From positions 25,184 through 89,183 of the forward strand of contig NZ_RRYT01000019.1 of assembly GCF_006363815.1 (NCBI RefSeq): a stretch of 64,000 bases of DNA. Reading direction: 5' to 3'. This document shows positions 7,671 to 15,302 of the stretch, one piece after another. A program made the position numbers and the translations under genes. The notes under the pieces are model-generated. The model was given only the letters and a program-made list of their open reading frames with translations, searched no databases and was not told the DNA's origin. Source of the DNA: Thermomonospora catenispora (GTDB taxonomy: Bacteria > Actinomycetota > Actinomycetes > Streptosporangiales > Streptosporangiaceae). Numbering within the stretch: the stretch's first letter is position 1; the number at the start of each line of letters is the position of its first letter.

Positions 7671-9368
7671 TCAGCTCTCGGTCTTGCGGAGGACGCCCTC
7701 GGCGGCGTAGTTGAAGCCCCGGAAGGAGCAGTGGAGGGAGCCGTCGTCGAGGAGGGTGAAGGTGATGTCCACGAAGACGCCGCACGGGCCCATGCCCTCG
7801 GTGAGCCGTTGCTCGACGACCAGCCGGCCCGGGGAGGCGGTGGTGAGCGTGAGGCCGCCGATGCAGCCCAGCTCGGGGTAGGTCGCTTGGCCGACCCGGT
7901 CGTTGCGGCCGCGTTCGGTGAGGACGAAGGTGACCTCGTAGCGGGCCTGCGGACGGCTCTCCTGGACGATCTCGCCCTCCCAGGTGCCGTGCAGCCGTGG
8001 ATCCACCACGTCGGTGGCCGCCTTCGCCGCATCGGTGGCGGACGGGGAGGGCGCGGCAGGGTGCTCTCCGGTCCGGGGTGAACGGGCGTCCGACGCGGTG
8101 GAGGCGGGGGAAGACGCGGTGGCGGCGGGGGGCGGCGCCTTGCCGGAGGAGGCGTGGAGGACGACGCGGGCGGTGAAGGCCCCGGTGACGAGCAGGACGG
8201 CGAGCACGGCGACGACGCTCAGCGTCATGAGGGGCGACCTGCCTCCCCTGTGAACGGCGCCCGGGCCGGCGGGAGGCGTCCCGAAGGGCGGAGGGGCGGC
8301 GCCCTCCGGGCGCCGGGGAGGCGCGGACGGCCCGTCCGGGGAGGGCGGCGTCGGGCCGGCGGCGTCGCGGGGCGGCTGACCGGGGGACGAGGGTTCGGTG
8401 GAAGGCGCGGAGCCTGTGAAAGGGGCCGAGGCCGGAGGGGTCAGGTCCGCGGAGGACGCAAGGCCTGGGGAGGGGGCCGGGCCTGCGGCGAACGGGGGCT
8501 CAGTGGGTGGCGAGGGCTCGGCGGGAGGGGGCGGGTCCGCGGCAGGCGAGGGCTCGGCGGGGGCGCGGCCGGTGAGGGCGGCCAGCAGGTCGGGGACGGA
8601 GGGGCGCCGGGCGGGGTCCTTGGTGAGGGCGCTGCTCACCAGGGGCAGCAGCGCCGGGTCCAGTCCGTCCAGGTTCGGGGGGTCGTAGGCCACCCGGTGC
8701 AGGATCTCCGGAACGCTGCGGCCTCCGAACGGGGTGCGGCCCGTTCCGGCGAAGGCGACCACGCACCCCCAGGAGAACACGTCGGCGGCGGGGGTGACCT
8801 CGCCGCCGGTGATGAGTTCGGGCGCCAGGTAGGCGGGGGTGCCGACCAGTTGGCCGGTGCGGGTCATCGCGGTGTGCTCGTCCAGGGCGCGGGCGATGCC
8901 GAAGTCGATCACGCGGGGGCCGACCGGGGACAGCAGCACGTTGGAGGGTTTGAGGTCGCGGTGCACCAGGCCGGCCTCGTGGATGGCCGACAGGGCGGTC
9001 GCGATGCCGACGGCCAGGCCCTCCAGGTCCGCGCCGTGCAGCGGGCCGGACTCGGCGACCGCCTCCTGCAGGGTCGGCCCGGGCACGTACTCGGTCACCA
9101 CGTACCAGGGGGGTTCGGTCAGCGCGGCGTCCACGATCGGCGCGGTGCAGAAGCGGCGCACCCGGCGGGCCGCCGCCACCTCCCGGCGGAAGCGCTCGCG
9201 GAACTGCGGGACGTCCGCCGCCTCGGGGTTGATCACCTTGACGGCGACCTTCCGGCCCGTCTCGTCGGCGGCGAGGTAGACGGTGCCCATGCCGCCGCGT
9301 CCGAGCCTCCCCAGCAGGCGATACCGTCCGAGCCGTTCGGGGTCGCCTTCCTGCAACGGTTCCGTCAT
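7671..9368 (-). CDS. membrane-anchored Ser/Thr protein kinase (PknB type)
   Basis: 565 residues. The kinase domain occupies about 1-270: glycine loop GRGGMGTVY, Lys44 in VAVKVI, catalytic loop HRDLKPSN, DFG, and activation segment GTPAYLAPE. A long Pro/Ala/Ser-rich juxtamembrane region follows, then one membrane helix (LSVVAVLAVLLVTGAF) and a ~130-residue extracellular domain with paired cysteines but no PASTA or WD repeats. That sensor domain is not one I recognise. The start at 9368 is preceded by AAGGACGG; the longer frame upstream looks non-coding. It is convergent with the CocE gene, so it is probably transcribed alone. Confidence 0.9.
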   Translation of the reverse strand: MTEPLQEGDPERLGRYRLLGRLGRGGMGTVYLAADETGRKVAVKVINPEAADVPQFRERFRREVAAARRVRRFCTAPIVDAALTEPPWYVVTEYVPGPTLQEAVAESGPLHGADLEGLAVGIATALSAIHEAGLVHRDLKPSNVLLSPVGPRVIDFGIARALDEHTAMTRTGQLVGTPAYLAPELITGGEVTPAADVFSWGCVVAFAGTGRTPFGGRSVPEILHRVAYDPPNLDGLDPALLPLVSSALTKDPARRPSVPDLLAALTGRAPAEPSPAADPPPPAEPSPPTEPPFAAGPAPSPGLASSADLTPPASAPFTGSAPSTEPSSPGQPPRDAAGPTPPSPDGPSAPPRRPEGAAPPPFGTPPAGPGAVHRGGRSPLMTLSVVAVLAVLLVTGAFTARVVLHASSGKAPPPAATASSPASTASDARSPRTGEHPAAPSPSATDAAKAATDVVDPRLHGTWEGEIVQESRPQARYEVTFVLTERGRNDRVGQATYPELGCIGGLTLTTASPGRLVVEQRLTEGMGPCGVFVDITFTLLDDGSLHCSFRGFNYAAEGVLRKTES

Positions 9369-9525
9369 GCCCGTCCTTGCCTCCGACCGACCGCGTCGCG
9401 ACCCGCCCAGCCTAGGGGCGACCATCCCCCCATGGCGGGCGGATCCGGCATGGGGAGCGGTCCGCCGGGGCGGGCCGCGCCGGACCCGCCGTGCCGGGGC
9501 CCGGCGACGCGGGGTCGGGTCCGGG

Positions 9526-10344
9526 TCAGGTCCGGCCGCGCACCACGCGGCGCTCCAGGAGGCCCAGCGCCGCGTCGCTGGTCTTGCCCAGCAGCGCCAG
9601 CAGCGCGATGGCCAGCAGCATCAGGTCGGTGCGGCCGGTGTTCTGGCTGTCGATGAGCACGAACCCCAGCCCCATCGAGGAGGCGATCAGCTCGGCGGCC
9701 ACCAGGAACAGCCAGCCTTGGGCCAGTCCCAGCCGCAGCCCGTTGACCACCGAGGGGGCCGCCGCCGGGAGCAGCACCTTCGTCAGCAGCCCGACGCCGC
9801 GCAGCCCGTAGGCGCGGCCCAGTTCGACCAGCTGGGGGTCGACGTGGGCGAGCGCGGCGGCGGTGGTGGTGTAGACGGGGAAGAACGCGCCGATGGCCAC
9901 CAGGGTCTGCTTGGGGGCCTCGCCGATGCCCATCCACAGCAGCAGCAGCGGCACCCAGGCCAGCGACGGCACCGTGCGCAGCGCCTGCACGGTGGGGGCC
10001 AGCAGCGCCCGGGCCGGGGCCGACAGGCCGACCAGGGCGCCCAGCGCCAGGCCGCAGGCGGCGCCGGCCGCGTATCCCAGCAGCACCCGCTGGACGCTGA
10101 TGGCGATGTGCCGCCACAGTTCGCCGCGTTCGATCAGCTCGCCCAGCCCGGCGGCCACGTCGGCGGGCGGCGGCAGCTGGGCGGTGGAGTACGCCCCCGA
10201 GGCGGCGACCAGCTGCCAGACCCCCAGCAGGATCAGCGGCGGGATCAGTCCCGCGGCGAGGCGGGCCCAGGCCCGGCCGCGGCCGGGCGCGGCGGGGCGC
10301 GGTTCCTCCGGCGGGGCCTGGGCGGGGGTTTCGGCGAGGGTCAT
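9526..10344 (-). CDS. ssuC: sulfonate-type ABC transporter permease
   Basis: A 272-residue integral membrane protein of the SsuC/TauC group with about six hydrophobic segments. The binding-protein-dependent transport EAA-like loop is visible as ELGRAYGLRGVGLLTKVLLPAAAPSVVNGLRLGL. Its ATG overlaps the stop of the binding-protein gene (ATGA), so translation is coupled. With the ATPase and lipoprotein upstream it forms a complete importer in the order ATPase, binding protein, permease. An operator-like element precedes the operon. Nitrate- or thiamine-precursor-type importers are related, but the neighbouring desulfurisation genes favour organosulfur compounds. The loop residues quoted run through roughly 180-210. 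Confidence 0.85.
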   Translation of the reverse strand: MTLAETPAQAPPEEPRPAAPGRGRAWARLAAGLIPPLILLGVWQLVAASGAYSTAQLPPPADVAAGLGELIERGELWRHIAISVQRVLLGYAAGAACGLALGALVGLSAPARALLAPTVQALRTVPSLAWVPLLLLWMGIGEAPKQTLVAIGAFFPVYTTTAAALAHVDPQLVELGRAYGLRGVGLLTKVLLPAAAPSVVNGLRLGLAQGWLFLVAAELIASSMGLGFVLIDSQNTGRTDLMLLAIALLALLGKTSDAALGLLERRVVRGRT

Positions 10345-11354
10345 GACGCCTGGGGCGGGTTCTGCGCCTGGGCGAAGCGCGGCTCGAACAGCGAGTCCAG
10401 CGCCTGCCGCACGGCCTGTTCGGACTTGACGTCGCCGTCGGCGACGAGGATCGGGGCGATCCGTTCCAGCACGGTGCGCTGGTCGGCGCCGGGGACGGCC
10501 GAGACGTCGAAGGAGGTGCGCTCCAGTTCGGCCTTGGCGACGGGCAGGGGGATCTTGGCCTCGCGGGCCAGCAGTTCGGCGGTCTCCCGGGGGTGTTCCC
10601 TGATCCAGCGGGCGGCGCGGCCGTAGGCGTTCAGCACCGTCTGGGCCAGGTCGGGATGCTCGGCGAGGAATTCCTCGCGGGCGTTGAGCACCCCGTAGGT
10701 GTTGAAGCCGGGGTTGCGGTACAGCAGTGTGGAGCCGGCCTCCTGCTCGGTCTGGGCCATGTAGGGGTCCAGGCCCGCCCAGGCGTCGACGGAGCCGCGT
10801 TCCAGGGCGGTCTTGCCGTCGGCGTGCTGGAGGTTGACGACCTGCACGTCCTTGCCGGTCAGTCCGGCGGTCTGCAGCGATTGCAGCAGGAAGAAGTAGG
10901 GGTCGGTGCCCTTGGTGGCGGCGACCTTCTTGCCCTTGAGGTCGGTGAGCGAGGCGATCGGCGAGCCTGCGGGGACGACCAGGGCGGTCCATTCCGGTCG
11001 GGCGAACACCGCGATCGTCTTGATGGGGGTGCCGTTGGCGCGGGCGAGCAGGGCGGCCGCTCCGGCGGTGGAGCCGATGTCGATGGCGTCGGCGCGGAGG
11101 TTCTCGTTGGCCTTGTTGCTGCCCGCCGACAGCACCCAGGTGATCTTGGTGTCCTTCAGTTCGTCCTCCAGCCACCGCCGGTCGCGGATCACCAGGCTGG
11201 CGAAGTTGTAGTAGGCGTAGTCCAGGCGCAGCCGCCGGCCGTCTCCGGGGTTCCCTCCCGTCGCGCCGCCGGCGTCCTCGCCGGCGACGCAGCCCGTGGT
11301 CAGGAACGTCAACGCGGCGGCCGCGACGGCCACGAGCGTGCGGGGCTTTCTCAT
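10341..11354 (-). CDS. ssuA: sulfonate-type ABC transporter substrate-binding lipoprotein
   Basis: 337 residues. A signal peptide ends in a lipobox (LTTGC), so the mature protein is a lipid-anchored binding protein. The body is NMT1/SsuA-like: YAYYNFASLVIRD at the start, then LTDLKGKKVAATKGTDPYFF and ALERGSVDAWAGLDPY, the usual anion-binding loops of the family. It overlaps both the ATPase upstream and the permease downstream by 4 bp. It delivers an organosulfur ligand to the membrane complex; the exact ligand is not readable from sequence. Confidence 0.85.
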   Translation of the reverse strand: MRKPRTLVAVAAAALTFLTTGCVAGEDAGGATGGNPGDGRRLRLDYAYYNFASLVIRDRRWLEDELKDTKITWVLSAGSNKANENLRADAIDIGSTAGAAALLARANGTPIKTIAVFARPEWTALVVPAGSPIASLTDLKGKKVAATKGTDPYFFLLQSLQTAGLTGKDVQVVNLQHADGKTALERGSVDAWAGLDPYMAQTEQEAGSTLLYRNPGFNTYGVLNAREEFLAEHPDLAQTVLNAYGRAARWIREHPRETAELLAREAKIPLPVAKAELERTSFDVSAVPGADQRTVLERIAPILVADGDVKSEQAVRQALDSLFEPRFAQAQNPPQAS

Positions 11355-12163
11355 CGGACCCTTTCGGTGTCGAGGGCGGCGGCCCGGCGGGGGACGCCGA
11401 GCCGGGCGAGCAGGTCGGCGCGCAGCGGCACCAGGGAGGGGTCCGCCCGGTCGCGCGGCCGGGCGGCGGGCACCTGCAGGTCGGCGCCGACGACCGCCCC
11501 CGAGCCGTCGTCGGCGGGTCGCAGCAGCACGATGCGGTCGGCGAGCTGGACGGCCTCGTCCACGTCGTGGGTGACCAGCACCACCGTGGTGCCTTCGCGG
11601 CGTTGCAGGTCGTCCAGCAGGTCCTGCATGCGCAGCCGGGTGAGCGCGTCCAGGGCGGCGAAGGGCTCGTCCAGCAGCAGCACGCCGGGTCGCCGGACCA
11701 GGGCGCGGGCGAGGGCGGCGCGCTGGGCCATGCCGCCGGAGACCTGGCGGGGCCGGTGGTCGGCGAAGTCGGCCAGGCCGACCAGCTCCAGCCAGCGCAG
11801 CACCTCGGCCCGGCCTTCGGCGCGGGGGGTGCCGGGGGGCAGGCCCAGTGCGACGTTGCGGGCCAGGGTGCGCCAGGGCATCAGCCGGGGTTCTTGGAAC
11901 ACCACCGCGCAGCGGGGGTCGATGCCGTCGACGGGGCGTCCGTCGATGAGGACGGTGCCGGAGGTGGGGCGGTCGAGTCCGGCCAGCAGCCGCAGCACGG
12001 TGGATTTGCCGCAGCCGGAGGGGCCGACCAGGGCGATGATCTGCCCGGCCTCGATCTGCAGGTCGATGCCGCCGAGCACGGTGCGGGCGCCGAAGACGCG
12101 GCGCAGCCCGTGCAGGGAGACGGCGGCCGGGGCGGCCGCGGAACGATCCAGGGACGCGGGCAC
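11351..12163 (-). CDS. ssuB: sulfonate-type ABC transporter ATP-binding protein
   Basis: 270 residues with Walker A GPSGCGKST, Q loop VVFQEPRLMPWRT, signature VSGGMAQRAALARAL, Walker B LLLDEPFAALD and the switch His in VLVTHDVDEA, all typical of SsuB/TauB. The GTG at 12163 is preferred over the TTG at 12190 because GGAGGGG lies 8 nt upstream of it. It is the first gene of the importer operon. The 19-bp palindromic element begins 39 bp before the start codon. It is the only SsuB-like ATPase in the window, although a second permease and two more binding proteins lie downstream without one. Confidence 0.88.
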   Translation of the reverse strand: MPASLDRSAAAPAAVSLHGLRRVFGARTVLGGIDLQIEAGQIIALVGPSGCGKSTVLRLLAGLDRPTSGTVLIDGRPVDGIDPRCAVVFQEPRLMPWRTLARNVALGLPPGTPRAEGRAEVLRWLELVGLADFADHRPRQVSGGMAQRAALARALVRRPGVLLLDEPFAALDALTRLRMQDLLDDLQRREGTTVVLVTHDVDEAVQLADRIVLLRPADDGSGAVVGADLQVPAARPRDRADPSLVPLRADLLARLGVPRRAAALDTERVR

Positions 12164-12201
12164 GACGGTTCCCCTCCACGGAGATCCCAATTCCAGGCAA
12201 A

Positions 12202-12220
12202 ACCTACTTAATTACTAGGT
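12202..12220. promoter_or_regulatory. palindromic operator-like site upstream of ssuBAC
   Basis: The core is ACCTA-CTTAATTAC-TAGGT, extended by three A on the left and three T on the right, giving perfect 8-bp arms around 9 bp. It is strikingly AT-rich for this genome and sits 39 bp before the ATPase start. The same layout recurs at 24936, 27804 and 29167 next to other sulfur genes. Confidence 0.65.
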
Positions 12221-12279
12221 TTTTGTCGAGAGGAGGTCCTCACGGCGCCGGCCCGGCCGCCGGAGGGCTTCGGCCCCCG

Positions 12280-12324
12280 ATGCCCCTGATCGGCCCGGCC
12301 CCCATGCCCCTGATCGGCCCGGCC
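12280..12324. repeat. 24-bp tandem direct repeat, two copies
   Basis: ATGCCCCTGATCGGCCCGG recurs with a period of 24 bp (12280 and 12304), the second copy lacking only the final few bases. It lies in the ~300-bp gap between the ssu operon and the DszB-like gene; no gene is seen there. Probably a slippage product. Confidence 0.6.
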
Positions 12325-12461
12325 GTCGCGGTCGTTCCGGCCGCTCCGGGTTCCGGCCGCGCCTCGCACGTCCGCCCCTTCCGGACGCGCTCCCGCTCCC
12401 CCGGCCTCTCCGGCCGCCCTTGAGGGCCCTCAGCCGTTCCGGGCGCCTCCGCCGGGCCCGC

Positions 12462-13409
12462 TCAGCACAGGTCCCGTTCCGACGGGAAGGCGGGCCGGGA
12501 TTCGGCGGCCAGCTCCCAGGCGCACTGCAACGGGCGGGGGTCGGTCCAGAGCCCCAGGTCGACATGGCCGTCGATGAAGCCGTGCAGCTCCAGGAAGGCG
12601 CTCTGCTCGGCGAGCACGGCCAGCCGGTCGCCGTCCAGGCCGGGCACCAGATCCAGGGCCGCCACCCCCGCGCCGCGCGTGGCGCGCAGCAGCACCGCCA
12701 GATAGCGGGCCACCAGGTCCGGTCGTTCCTCCAGCAGTCCGGCGTGCACGGTGATCAGGGTCGGCGTCCCGTCGCCGGCGCGGACGAACGGGTCGGGATG
12801 GTCGCCGAGCGCGGCGACCTCGACCGCGCCCAGCGCGCGCCGCACCGCCTCCCCGGCGCTCCCCCGCACCCAGACGGCGTCGACCGTGCCGTCGGCCAGG
12901 GCGGCGGCGACGGCCCGATGATCCTCGGCGTCCGGCCCGTCCGCGGCGCCGTCGGGGATCTCCAGCACGCGCACGTCCGACAGGCCCAGCCCGGCCGTGT
13001 GCAGGGCGCGTTCGAACCCGCGCAGCGCCGCCGCGCCCGGCACGTCCGCCCGCCGGCCCGGCGAGCAGGGCACGCCGACGGTGCGTCCGGCCAGGTCCGC
13101 CGGGGCGGTGATGCCCGAGCCCGGGCGGGCCAGGACCGCCTGGTACTGCCGTCCCCAGGAGAGGGCCACCAGGCGGGTGGGGGCGCCGCGGGCGCGGGTC
13201 CACAGGGCGAAGACGTTGCCGCCCTCGCGGATCAGTCCGGCCGGGTCGTGTCCGCCGCGCCGGCCGGGCGGCCGGCGGTGGGCGGGGTCCGGCAGGCGGC
13301 GCAGCGGGGGCTCGCCCTGACTGAACTCGGCCTCCAGCAGCCCGGCCCGTGCGGCCAGGGCCGTCGCGGTGGGCATCGGACCGCAGGTGTACCGGAGCTC
13401 GTCGATCAT
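12462..13409 (-). CDS. DszB-like desulfinase / periplasmic-binding-fold protein
   Basis: 315 residues with no signal peptide, so cytoplasmic despite an ABC-binding-protein fold. The start resembles DszB (2-(2'-hydroxyphenyl)benzenesulfinate desulfinase): ELRYTCGPMPTA compares with the DszB segment YSNCPVPNA, and HDPAGLIREGG compares with the DszB region holding His60 and Arg70. Candidate catalytic residues here are Cys9, His54 and Arg61. Cys9 is one position off the DszB nucleophile (Cys27), where a Gly is found. A second domain with PADLAGRTVGVP is typical of the fold. AGGGAG precedes the ATG. It may release sulfite from a sulfinate, or be a non-catalytic binding protein. Confidence 0.6.
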   Translation of the reverse strand: MIDELRYTCGPMPTATALAARAGLLEAEFSQGEPPLRRLPDPAHRRPPGRRGGHDPAGLIREGGNVFALWTRARGAPTRLVALSWGRQYQAVLARPGSGITAPADLAGRTVGVPCSPGRRADVPGAAALRGFERALHTAGLGLSDVRVLEIPDGAADGPDAEDHRAVAAALADGTVDAVWVRGSAGEAVRRALGAVEVAALGDHPDPFVRAGDGTPTLITVHAGLLEERPDLVARYLAVLLRATRGAGVAALDLVPGLDGDRLAVLAEQSAFLELHGFIDGHVDLGLWTDPRPLQCAWELAAESRPAFPSERDLC

Positions 13410-13502
13410 GGTGCACTCCCTTGCACGCCGATCACGGCATCCCCTGGTCCGCTCCCGCTGGCGTGGGACCGATCCGCAGGACGAACACCACCTTCATTTA
13501 AA

Positions 13503-13521
13503 TCCACCCTGAAAAGTAGGT
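13503..13521 (-). promoter_or_regulatory. half-site of the sulfur-island operator upstream of the DszB-like gene
   Basis: Reading the minus strand, ACCTA-CTTTTCAGG-GTGGA matches the left arm and the first spacer bases of the 12202 element but not the right arm. It is 94 bp before the ATG at 13409. The rest of 13410-13904 (495 bp) shows no gene. Confidence 0.35.
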
Positions 13522-13904
13522 TATTTCGGGACGCACGGATCGTCCATCCATGGTGCCGTTGGGTCACCGCCCGGCGCGGCCGATCCGGGAAGGGCGAGTC
13601 ACCGGATATCAGGGCGAGGCGGCGCCGCGCAACGCGACCGGCCCCGTCGCGGGCGAACGCGGTCGCCGGCCGCCGGTCGAAGCGCGGCGTCGGCCCGTTC
13701 CGGGCGGGCGTCCCGCCGGAGGACGGCGTCGGCCGACCGCGACGGAGGGAGACGACGGAAGAGCACGACGGAGGGGCGCGGCGCCAGGTCGCGGCGGACG
13801 GTCACGACGGGTGATCGCGGAGGAACTCGCGCGGGGCGGGGTCGCCCGGCCCTCGCGGGCCCGACGCCGTCCGCCCCGGCGGAGCCCGCCCGGTGCGGCG
13901 GCGC

Positions 13905-14123
13905 TCAGGCGGCCTCGGCGGCGATGCGGCGCTCCAGGTCGACGCGCAGTTCGCCGAGGTCGGCGCCGGCCTCCCACAGCAGGCGGCAGGCCGGCTGGTC
14001 CGCATCGTGCACCAGGCCGAGCAGGATGTGCCCGGTGCCGATGCAGTTGTGCTTGAGCCGGATCGCGTGACGCAGGGACAGCTCCAGCGCCTTCTTGGCC
14101 TCGCGGGTGAAAGGGGTGTGGCC
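13905..14123 (-). pseudogene. Clp_N-domain remnant directly after the DszC-like gene
   Basis: 73 codons read GHTPFTREAKKALELSLRHA, continue through LKHNCIGTGHILLGLVHDAD and end AAEAA at TGA (13905-13907). This is one Clp N-terminal repeat as found in ClpC-type and small Clp_N proteins. There is no start codon and no ribosome site. It lies in the same frame as the upstream DszC-like gene, separated only by that gene's TGA and eight codons. Codon use is strongly coding. It is best read as a 5'-truncated fragment of a Clp_N protein; readthrough fusion is a less likely alternative. Confidence 0.65.
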
Positions 14124-14147
14124 CCCGCGCCTCCGCCGGCCGGCCGG

Positions 14148-15302
14148 TCAGCGGGCCAGCGCCGCGGTGCCCGCGGAGATCAGCACGGTGTCGTCCTGCG
14201 GGGTGTGGATGCGGCTGCACAGCACGTTGCGGTAGTGCCGCTCGATGGGGTTGCGCCGCGACAGCCCCGGATTGCCGATCAACCCGATGCCCAACTCGAC
14301 GGCCTGCACGGCGTTGCCGGTCACCAGGTGCTTGACCAGCCCGACGTCGGGGGCGTCGCCCTCGTCGGCCCGCCGTGCGGCGCTGCGCAGCAGCGTGTCG
14401 TTGGCCAGCAGCAGCGCCTCGATCCGGCCGACGGCGGTCTGGAAGCGCGGCAGCGCGGCCAGCGGCCTGCCCAGATTGGCCGGGGTGCGCTCGTTGAGAT
14501 AGCCGACCAGCCAGTCGCGGGCCGCCCGCGCCACCCCGTCGTAGATCGCGCTGATCAGCAGCGCGTTCCAGGCCGTCGTCCGGGCGTCGGGACGGGCCGC
14601 CTCCGCCGGCCGCACGTCCACCGCGTACTCGGCGGGGATGCGGGCCCCCTCGAAGATCACATCGTCGCTGCGGGTGGCCCGCATGCCCAGATGGTCCCAG
14701 GTGGGCTCGATCCGGTATCCGGGGGTGCCGGCGGGGACCAGGAACGACCCCACCGACGGCTCGGGGTCGTCCGTGCGCGCCCACACCAGCATCCAGCGCA
14801 GCCCGGGCGCGCCGGTGGAGTAGATCTTGTGGCCGCGCAGCGACCAGCCGCCCTCGGTGCGCTCGGCGACGGTGGCGGGCAGCCCGCCGCGGGCCGGGGT
14901 GCCCAGCTCCGGCTCCACCCGCAGCGCGTTGATCAGCGCCACCCCCTCCAGCGAACTGCGCTGCACCGTGCGGCGGACCTCCGGCGGCCAGGGGTTGTCG
15001 GGCCGGCCCAGGCCCGCGTGCGCGATCAGGTGCATGGCCAGCACCAGCGCCACCGACGGGTCGGCGGCGCCGACCGCCCGGACCGTCTCGACCGCCTCGG
15101 CCAGCGCGGCGCCGCCGCCGCCCAGCTCGGCCGGAACGGTCAGATTGAGCACCCCGATCCGGTGCAGCGCCTGGAACGCCTCGTGCGGGAAGGAGGCGGC
15201 GCGGTCGTGCTCGGCGGCCCGTTCGGCGATCGCGGCCACCGTCTCGGCGAAGTCCGCCCGTTCGGTGACGGCCCGGTCTGCGGTCTGGATGTCAGCGGTC
15301 AC
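14148..15302 (-). CDS. acyl-CoA dehydrogenase-fold flavin monooxygenase, DszC/SfnB-like (copy 1)
   Basis: 384 residues with the acyl-CoA dehydrogenase architecture: helical N domain (LNLTVPAELGG), beta domain (GGWSLRGHKIYSTGAPG, MRATRSDD) and C-terminal helical bundle. The SfnB/DszC branch uses reduced flavin and oxygen on sulfur compounds instead of oxidising acyl-CoA. The catalytic Glu of true dehydrogenases cannot be identified by eye. The GTG at 15302 has GAGGAGG 6 nt upstream and overlaps the molybdopterin gene by 11 bp, making this the last gene of the eight-gene operon. It probably oxidises a sulfide, sulfone or sulfinate intermediate. Confidence 0.75.
   Translation of the reverse strand: MTADIQTADRAVTERADFAETVAAIAERAAEHDRAASFPHEAFQALHRIGVLNLTVPAELGGGGAALAEAVETVRAVGAADPSVALVLAMHLIAHAGLGRPDNPWPPEVRRTVQRSSLEGVALINALRVEPELGTPARGGLPATVAERTEGGWSLRGHKIYSTGAPGLRWMLVWARTDDPEPSVGSFLVPAGTPGYRIEPTWDHLGMRATRSDDVIFEGARIPAEYAVDVRPAEAARPDARTTAWNALLISAIYDGVARAARDWLVGYLNERTPANLGRPLAALPRFQTAVGRIEALLLANDTLLRSAARRADEGDAPDVGLVKHLVTGNAVQAVELGIGLIGNPGLSRRNPIERHYRNVLCSRIHTPQDDTVLISAGTAALAR

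Noticed and set aside
12280-12324. 24-bp direct repeat as a possible CRISPR or attachment site
   Set aside because: Only two contiguous copies with no spacer sequence, no cas genes and no integrase.
13550-14056. Plus-strand 168-codon frame between the DszB-like and DszC-like genes
   Set aside because: Arg/Gly-rich translation without family features; it is antisense to the clear Clp_N remnant.
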